Of a stretch of 64,000 bases of DNA, positions 61,451 through 64,000 are shown in pieces. Source of the DNA: Glossina fuscipes (taxonomy: Eukaryota > Arthropoda > Insecta > Diptera > Glossinidae); NCBI RefSeq assembly GCF_014805625.2, contig NW_024003726.1, positions 1,510,887 to 1,574,886 on the forward strand, read 5' to 3'. A program made the position numbers and the translations under genes. The notes under the pieces were generated by a model. It was not told the origin of the DNA and did no database searches. It saw only the letters and a list, made by a program, of their open reading frames with translations. Each line of letters begins with the position of its first letter. The stretch's first letter is position 1.

Positions 61451-62329
61451 AGCTACGGCGCAATCCTTTTTTTTAGACTTTAAAATTATCAAAAAAAATA
61501 TGAAAAAAATTTTTTTTTTTGACATGTACCATAATAGACGAATCACACCGTAGAATATTGTGTTTGAATAAGAATGATTTAAAAATTTTATATATCGAAT
61601 TCATTTCAATTAAAATATAAATAGGTGAAAATGTGAAATTTGCATTACAGAAAAACAAGCTTCCCAAAACTTCCGAAAAAGCAATTATCATGAAACAAAG
61701 AAACCATTTGAAATAATTCACAGTAATGTATCAGTGATTAATGTGACGTATTTCACATACCCACTTAATTTTAGTATAATTAATCTTAGTAAGCATATTT
61801 ATTTTTGACATTGTTTATTTTAGCAATAGCAGTTATTTCTTGCCATTGGTCTAAGCATTTATTTGCATTTGCCCTAATTTTCATTAATAGTAACGTAAAC
61901 ATTATTTGTAATTATATTTCAGCATATAAAATATACTCTGTAAAAAATCAGGAACAATTATTCTTTGAATCAGAGATCAATCAAACTCCATATACAATGC
62001 AATATATGCTATCAATTCAATTGAATTCAAAAACATTGACTCACTTTCATCATAATCCATAAATCAAAACCAGGTACATCATGAGAATTTGCGAAGTACG
62101 CGAATGGTTAGATTAGGATATAATTCTGAAAATAAATTATAAATTTTATTTCATTTTCTATATATCCTTGACATGATAATCGTTACATATTCATAACAAT
62201 GATGATCTCTTCAATCACACTAAATCAAATTTGAATCATAACATGGCGATCCTAACATTTCTCATTACAATGTTCATAACATTAAACACAAAATAGTGAG
62301 ATATGCTTTTAAAAGAATAAATCCAAAGT
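61451..62329. other. no recognised feature
   Basis: An 85-codon frame at 61805-62062 (plus) shows no domain. It could be the decayed gag side of the copia relic that follows. Confidence 0.4.
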
Positions 62330-63080
62330 ATTCACACAGCACACATACAGGAAAAAAGGTAAAAAATGTACAGTTAGATAATGGAACGAAGTATTGTAAT
62401 GGTGTCTATGATGAGTAATTTCTAAAATATGGTATTGAAAAGCGTTTCAGTACATCCGATATGTTTCAATAAAACGGTCTGAATGATGAAACAGGCCCTT
62501 CTTATATTTGAGGAGAGGCATTGAATATACGGCACACGAAATCGTTGCCGCGCAAATAGTTTATCTCTCCCAAAACGAAGAATATAGTAGAATTCCTAGA
62601 TCAAATGTCTTTTAGAAACGCTTATGTTGATAATAATGACAGCATATTTTTTGAGATGCTTAGTACTCCAATAAATGCTGCTCCTTGCATTGAAGAAAGA
62701 GTAAGACGGGGTAATGTTTCAAACCAGAATATCGAAAATATATCGTCATTAACACAGTCTCGAGTCCAGAAACGTGGAAGCGAACGTCTACCCATAGCAC
62801 AAACGGGTAAAATAACTCGACCAAAATGCGTATATCACAAGATATAATAGATAAAAAAAATTCTTAGAGTTCGGTTTAAGAAGCCATTAAATGCCAAAAT
62901 GGAAACTTATGGACAGAAGCTATGCAAGATGAATTGACAGCTCAGCTAATCAACGGTAAATGAATGATAATCGAAAGGCCAATAGACAAAAGAATCATCG
63001 GCAATCATTTTTAAGTCCAGAGAAAGAAAAACGAAAATTTATAATGGAGAAACATTTTGCCAAAACCTAATTAAAGCATA
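62330..63080 (+). pseudogene. Ty1/copia relic (integrase to start of RT)
   Basis: Integrase core at about 62365-62420 (VQLDNGTKYCNG, with the second catalytic Asp in LDNGT), continuing KYGIEKRFST and a broken NGLNDET. GEALNIRHTKS follows near 62510-62545, a motif of the copia integrase C-terminal half. An 80-codon open frame at 62605-62847 starts with FRNAYVDNNDSIFFEM, resembling the linker after integrase. The start of RT is at about 62900-62990 (GNLWTEAMQDELTAQLING, then IIERPIDKRIIGNHF). Several stops are present, so it is dead. RT palm and LTRs are not seen. Confidence 0.7.
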
Positions 63081-63179
63081 ATAAAACTAGTAAGAAAATT
63101 ATATTGAGGGGTGGGCGAACCTTTTATACCTATCACCGAGATTCAAAAAAAAGAGAAAATAAATATATTTTCATAGTCT

Positions 63180-63740
63180 GTAATTATGGGTAGGCGCAGC
63201 TGATCTTTTCCATTTTCAGAATAAAAGTAAAAAATTTATATGATATATGGATTGTACTTTATGAGTAATAAGCGAAAAACACGCAAAGCAGTCGTGTTGA
63301 CAGTTTTTTTTGGCGTTATAGGTGTGTTTTTTGTTTTCAAATATTCTGCAACTTTGCGGGACACATCTTTATTTTTGCGAACCGGAGAATGCTTACCGCA
63401 GATACTGCACATTTATGCAGACGGAGGAAATTATTATGCATTATAAAATTGAGTGGGCGGGGCCTATTTTTCCATGTTGTTGGAAGTATTATAGCATTAC
63501 AATAGTACATGTTCAAATTTTTCTAGATTTATCTGCTGTGGTTAATGAGTAATGAGCAAAAAATCAATTTTTCATTCCTTTTGGAAAGCAAAGGTGTTCA
63601 CCGATTTGGCCTATTTTCAAGACTAACCTGCGTGCAAGAGCTTTCAATGTTTCTGCTAAATTTTAAATCGATAGAGCAGTCTCGAGAGCAGATTGCGATT
63701 GGTATGCCTGCAGATCAAAAGTACTGAGAAATACCACCAC
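63180..63740 (+). repeat. dispersed repeat copy
   Basis: It contains the GGTAGGCGCAGCTGATCTTT block also seen as GGCGTGGCTGATTTTTACT near 24130, plus the ACCTGCGTGCAAGAG block. The 63240-63446 and 63322-63552 frames lie within it and are not genes. Confidence 0.5.
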
Positions 63741-63769
63741 TTGAGATATACTGCGATTAGTTGTTAAAT

Positions 63770-63900
63770 GTTTTGTTCCTTTGTTCTCAGTGACACTAGT
63801 TCTTAAAACTGGGAGTAATATATTAGGCAAATTTTTCCTCGCAAGTATTACTACGCCTCCTCCTCTAGAAGTCATTTCCGTAGATAGGAAATTCGGGATG
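63770..63900 (-). pseudogene. possible LINE endonuclease scrap
   Basis: On the minus strand TSRGGGVVILARKNL resembles the RGGGV motif of LINE endonucleases (endonuclease/exonuclease/phosphatase fold). Nothing else supports it. Confidence 0.25.
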
Positions 63901-64000
63901 GAGATATTTTAGGTTTAAGTCAGATTTTGGACGTTAAAAAACTATGGACGTTATAATGGATAAGAAAGTGAAATAATACAAAACTTTTGTTCTGATGTCG

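Overview
The window looks like AT-rich, repeat-choked chromosomal DNA from a higher fly, most likely a true fruit fly (Tephritidae). No bacterial-type gene organisation, RNA gene or CRISPR array is visible. The one host gene I can support is zfh2, the zinc-finger homeodomain transcription factor gene, on the minus strand. Two of its exons are seen: a 182-bp exon (55576-55757) and a 2001-bp exon (40100-42100). They are joined by a phase-1 GT-AG intron of 13,475 bp that restores a continuous zinc-finger protein. No homeodomain exon is recognisable at lower coordinates, so the next intron probably spans all of 1-40099, and the intron 5' of the small exon runs off the right edge. Nearly the whole window is therefore zfh2 intron. 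In Drosophila zfh2 sits on the dot chromosome (Muller F), which is the X in tephritids, so an X-linked origin is likely; that placement is inference.

Left part (1-24.5 kb): a BEL/Pao relic (about 429-1720); two head-to-head relics of CsRn1-like Ty3/gypsy elements (3458-5040 minus, about 5105-7090 plus); the 3' end of a Tc1-like element (10143-10640); a tRNA-like SINE with a 13-bp target duplication (10789-10933); and a long, decayed errantivirus-like Ty3/gypsy element between two diverged LTRs (about 16.5-23.35 kb). A complete 1207-bp mariner with 27-bp terminal repeats (18910-20116) is nested in the RNase H region of that gypsy element.

Middle part (24.5-40 kb): a 68-bp perfect tandem duplication; the RNase H and 3' end of an I/LOA-type LINE (about 25340-26085); a minus-strand gypsy relic (about 28560-30160) of the same family as a plus-strand relic inside the zfh2 intron (about 45030-47110); a second SINE copy (35569-35734); a short mariner relic; and a 74-bp perfect tandem duplication.

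Right part (40-64 kb): zfh2 exons and introns, with a gypsy relic, dispersed repeat copies, a GC-richer block of unknown nature (about 60400-61450) and a Ty1/copia relic (about 62330-63080).

All transposon coding regions carry stops, frameshifts or deletions, so none looks autonomous. The observations most worth following are the SINE family and its apparently shared 3' tail with the LINE relic, a segment inverted between the two LTRs of the gypsy element, and the mariner copy that keeps its catalytic triad and TIRs but has lost conserved blocks. All alignments were made by eye.
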